Source: Tropicimonas sp. IMCC6043 (lineage in GTDB: Bacteria; Pseudomonadota; Alphaproteobacteria; Rhodobacterales; Rhodobacteraceae). Taken from it: a DNA stretch of 64,000 nucleotides. Shown here piece by piece: positions 62,076 to 64,000 of the stretch. The translations under genes and the position numbers were made by a program. Every line of letters starts with the position of its first letter. Position 1 is the stretch's first letter. The stretch is from assembly GCF_004146235.1 (NCBI RefSeq), contig NZ_SELO01000003.1, forward strand, positions 186,001-250,000, in the 5' to 3' direction. The notes below the pieces were generated by a model. The model saw nothing but the letters and a program-made list of their open reading frames with translations. It was not told the origin of the DNA and searched no databases.

Positions 62076-62480
62076 ATGCTGCAAAACGCCTCCGGGCTGA
62101 AACCGGAAAGACTCTCGGATCGCCTGGCCCGCGGCGATCTGCTGTCCGTCAACTGCCCCTCGCGGGTTGTTCTCAAGCACCTGACCAGCCGATGGGGCGT
62201 GCTGGTTCTTATCGCCCTCGAAGGCGAGACGCTCCGGTTCAGCGCCCTGCGGCGGAAGGTGGGTGGAGTCAGCGAACGCATGCTCGCGCAGACGCTCCAC
62301 GACCTGGAACATGACGGGTTCGTAAGGCGCGTCGCCTTCGACGTCGTTCCGCCGCATGTCGAATACAGCCTGACGCCCCTGGGCATCGAAGCGGCCGAGA
62401 AAGTGCGCGCGCTGGCGGATTGGGTTGAGATCAACTTGCCGCGCGTGGCCCGGGTCTGGGACGAGCGAAAGACTGGTTGA
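62076..62480 (+). CDS. HxlR/DUF24 regulator, quinone/redox-sensing type
   Basis: In this 134-residue winged helix, NCPSR places a conserved Cys at residue 27, followed by the TSRWG turn and recognition segment VSERMLAQTLHDLEHDG. Cys at this place forms disulfides or quinone adducts in YodB/QorR-type proteins and releases DNA. With qorB opposite it makes a self-contained quinone-response pair. Confidence 0.9.
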   Translation: MLQNASGLKPERLSDRLARGDLLSVNCPSRVVLKHLTSRWGVLVLIALEGETLRFSALRRKVGGVSERMLAQTLHDLEHDGFVRRVAFDVVPPHVEYSLTPLGIEAAEKVRALADWVEINLPRVARVWDERKTG

Positions 62481-62713
62481 CGAAGTGCCGGCCTGGTCCC
62501 GCCGCGACGGAATCCGGAAAGCGGGTCCAGCGAAATGCCGGAAACGGTTTCGCAAGGCGGCAGCGGCGCGGTCGCTCGACAGATGGCGAAAGCGTGTCAT
62601 ATCTTGTCTGAGTGACCAACGACGCGAAGACCGGTCGGCGGAACGGCGGGCCGATAGCGGTCACGGGCTCCCCCGGGCAATCCGGGCAGAGGAGCCCCAC
62701 GAAAAAAGGACCT

Positions 62714-62733
62714 GTCGGCCCGCTCGGGCCGGC
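62714..62733 (+). other. leader hairpin before the NMT1/SsuA-type binding-protein gene
   Basis: CGGCCC (62716-62721), loop GCTC, GGGCCG (62726-62731), extended to 8 bp by a G-C pair and a T-G pair, lies 11 bases before the ribosome site AAAGGA. A smaller stem CCCGG/CCGGG precedes it near 62674-62688. The 275-bp gap shows none of the conserved blocks of a TPP or other riboswitch that I know. Confidence 0.4.
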
Positions 62734-62755
62734 GCAACCGGCTGAAAGGATCAGG

Positions 62756-63772
62756 ATGCAATCGATCTCCCGGCGCAACATGCTGCGCCATTCTTTGAAA
62801 CTCGGTGCAGGTTTGACTGCATTCGCGGCGCTGCGTCCGGGTGCGGCTTGGGCCGCCGACAGCGTCGCCTTGCAGCTTGGCTGGCTGAAAAGCGTTCAAT
62901 ATGCCGGGAGTTTCATCGCCGAGGAGCGCGGGTATTACGCGGATGAGGGCCTTGAGGTCAGTTTGCTGCCGGGTGGGCCCAACGCGCCGGTCGACCCGGT
63001 CGTGATCTCGGGCCAGGCGCTCGTCGGCGTGTCGGCGACGGATTACGCTGCGCGCGCCCATCTCAACGGCGCAGGCTACCGGATCCTCGGCGCCAAGAAC
63101 CAGCGGCACGCCTTCTGCATAACCTCGCGCGCCGACAACCCGGTGCGAACGCCGAAGGACCTCGAAAACGGGCCGCGCCTGGGGCTCGCGACCATCAACC
63201 AGCCGCTGATCGACGCGATCGCCCGGCTCAATGGTCTCGACGCCTCCAAGATCAATGTCGTGACGACCCAGGGGAACCCGGCCCCACTCGCCAATGGCGA
63301 GGTCGACTGCTTCCTCACCCTGTTCACCACCGGACCGATCGCCCTCGAGCTTCAGGGCATCGAGACCTACAGTTTCCTGCTCTCGGATTACGGCTACAAC
63401 ATCTTCTCCGGCATCTACATCGCCACCGAGGACACGCTCGCGGCGCGTGGTGATCTGGTCCGGCGGCTGCTCCGGGCCGAAATTCGCGGCTGGCAGGATT
63501 TCGTCGAGGATATCGACTACGCCACCCAGCTCACGGTCGAGAAATACGCCGTGGACCAGGGGCTGGACCCGGCGCAACAGCGCCTTCAGGCGCAGGCCCA
63601 GCTCGACCTTCTGGTGACCCCGGAGACCGAGGCGAACGGCCTGTTCTGGATGTCGGACGAAAAGATCGACGCGAATCTGGCGACGATGGACATCCTCGGC
63701 ATCGAGGTGGATCGCAGCCTGTTCTCGAGGTCGATCCTGGAGGACATCTACCAGGGCCGGGCGCGCATCTAG
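62756..63772 (+). CDS. NMT1/SsuA-type ABC substrate-binding protein with Tat-like signal
   Basis: This 338-residue protein has an N-terminus with SRRNMLRH followed by a hydrophobic stretch and AWAAD, which fits a twin-arginine signal. The mature part has LQLGWLKSVQYAGSF, ERGYYADEGLEV and LVGVSATDYAAR, the NMT1/THI5-like pattern shared with thiamine-precursor, riboflavin-precursor and sulfonate importers. The stop overlaps the next start (TAGTG). The cargo is not certain. Confidence 0.87.
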   Translation: MQSISRRNMLRHSLKLGAGLTAFAALRPGAAWAADSVALQLGWLKSVQYAGSFIAEERGYYADEGLEVSLLPGGPNAPVDPVVISGQALVGVSATDYAARAHLNGAGYRILGAKNQRHAFCITSRADNPVRTPKDLENGPRLGLATINQPLIDAIARLNGLDASKINVVTTQGNPAPLANGEVDCFLTLFTTGPIALELQGIETYSFLLSDYGYNIFSGIYIATEDTLAARGDLVRRLLRAEIRGWQDFVEDIDYATQLTVEKYAVDQGLDPAQQRLQAQAQLDLLVTPETEANGLFWMSDEKIDANLATMDILGIEVDRSLFSRSILEDIYQGRARI

Positions 63773-64000
63773 TGCTCGACCGCCGCGCGACATCGGCGCC
63801 GGGATCGGCCATGGCCGCGCAGCCTGACGCAGGAATCCTGCTCGACGGCGTGTCCAAGACCTTCGGCCTGCGCGGGGCATCGGTGACCGCCCTGGAGAAG
63901 ATCTCCTTTGCGACGCGGCGCGGGTCCTTCACCGCGGTGATCGGCCCGTCGGGCTGCGGTAAATCCACGATGCTCCGCATGCTTGCCGATCTCGAGGCAC
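63772..64000 (+). CDS. ABC transporter ATPase, 3' part outside the window
   Basis: The frame opens at the GTG at 63772 (or the ATG at 63811) and is open to the right edge. Walker A GPSGCGKST is visible, preceded by GVSKTFGLRGASVTALEKISF, an SsuB/TauB-type start. It is the motor of the importer whose binding protein precedes it. Signature and Walker B are beyond the window. Confidence 0.87.
   Translation, partial: MLDRRATSAPGSAMAAQPDAGILLDGVSKTFGLRGASVTALEKISFATRRGSFTAVIGPSGCGKSTMLRMLADLEA

Noticed and set aside
62481-62755. Possible TPP riboswitch before an NMT1-type binding-protein gene
   Set aside because: Neither the CTGAGA block nor the CTGATCTGGATAAT-type block of the thi-box is present; only simple hairpins are.
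1-64000. CRISPR arrays, insertion sequences, integrases or prophage genes
   Set aside because: No regularly spaced repeats, terminal inverted repeats with a transposase, or phage structural genes were found by reading both strands.

Overview
The window is GC-rich, gene-dense DNA of alphaproteobacterial type. The closest match by family content is a member of the Rhodobacteraceae: tripartite tricarboxylate transporters, several complete ABC importers with their own regulators, a Tad/Flp pilus locus, FCD-type GntR and DUF24/HxlR regulators, and operons whose genes overlap by ATGA or TGATG. I see no rRNA, tRNA, insertion sequence, integrase, phage gene or CRISPR array. Most long ORFs opposite the genes called here are GC-driven shadows.

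Layout. (1) 1-7129, plus strand: an unusual cluster with the 3' part of an FHA-domain gene, a PP2C phosphatase, a dynamin-like protein whose GTP-binding motifs are lost, two dynamin-like GTPases with intact P-loops, a small roadblock-like protein and an unrecognised protein. It looks like a phospho-signalling switch attached to a membrane-remodelling machine. (2) 7224-12895: a thiol/redox-flavoured operon on the minus strand (SDR, OsmC, flavoprotein monooxygenase, second OsmC, methyltransferase, small ORF), divergent from an HxlR regulator fused to an SCP2-like domain. (3) 12950-20426: a TctABC carboxylate importer with an isopropylmalate/tartrate-type dehydrogenase, a lactonase-like metallohydrolase and an ABM protein, divergent from a Gfo/Idh/MocA dehydrogenase and an FCD GntR regulator. 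(4) 20423-31457: a sugar-type ABC importer with an argininosuccinate-lyase-like enzyme and a PfkB kinase, divergent from a ROK regulator, a three-part PIG-L deacetylase and a DMT transporter. (5) 31475-41634: a Tad pilus locus (flp, cpaB, three TadE/F/G proteins, cpaE, cpaF, tadB, tadC, terminator, then a LuxR regulator and the prepilin peptidase), with no secretin gene in the window. (6) 42129-48895: an RND efflux pair, an RcnB-like periplasmic protein, a VOC protein and an anaerobic-sulfatase-maturase-type radical SAM enzyme. (7) 49067-58192: a phosphoribosyltransferase, an M20 amidohydrolase, and a LacI-ABC importer-nucleoside hydrolase-adenine deaminase operon that reads as purine nucleoside uptake and salvage. 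(8) 58574-62480: DODA-type dioxygenase, DoxX and LysR, then a QorB/HxlR quinone-stress pair. (9) 62756-64000: the start of an NMT1/SsuA-type ABC importer cut by the right edge.

The best candidate for an undescribed system is region 1. A phosphothreonine reader and a PP2C phosphatase sit translationally coupled to three tandem G-domain proteins, one of them a pseudo-GTPase. A three-armed RNA element with mutually exclusive pairings lies before the roadblock-like gene. Secondary points of interest are the lyase/PIG-L/PfkB catabolic module, the predicted purine-nucleoside ABC importer, the Tad locus without secretin, and strong hairpins placed between substrate-binding-protein and permease genes.
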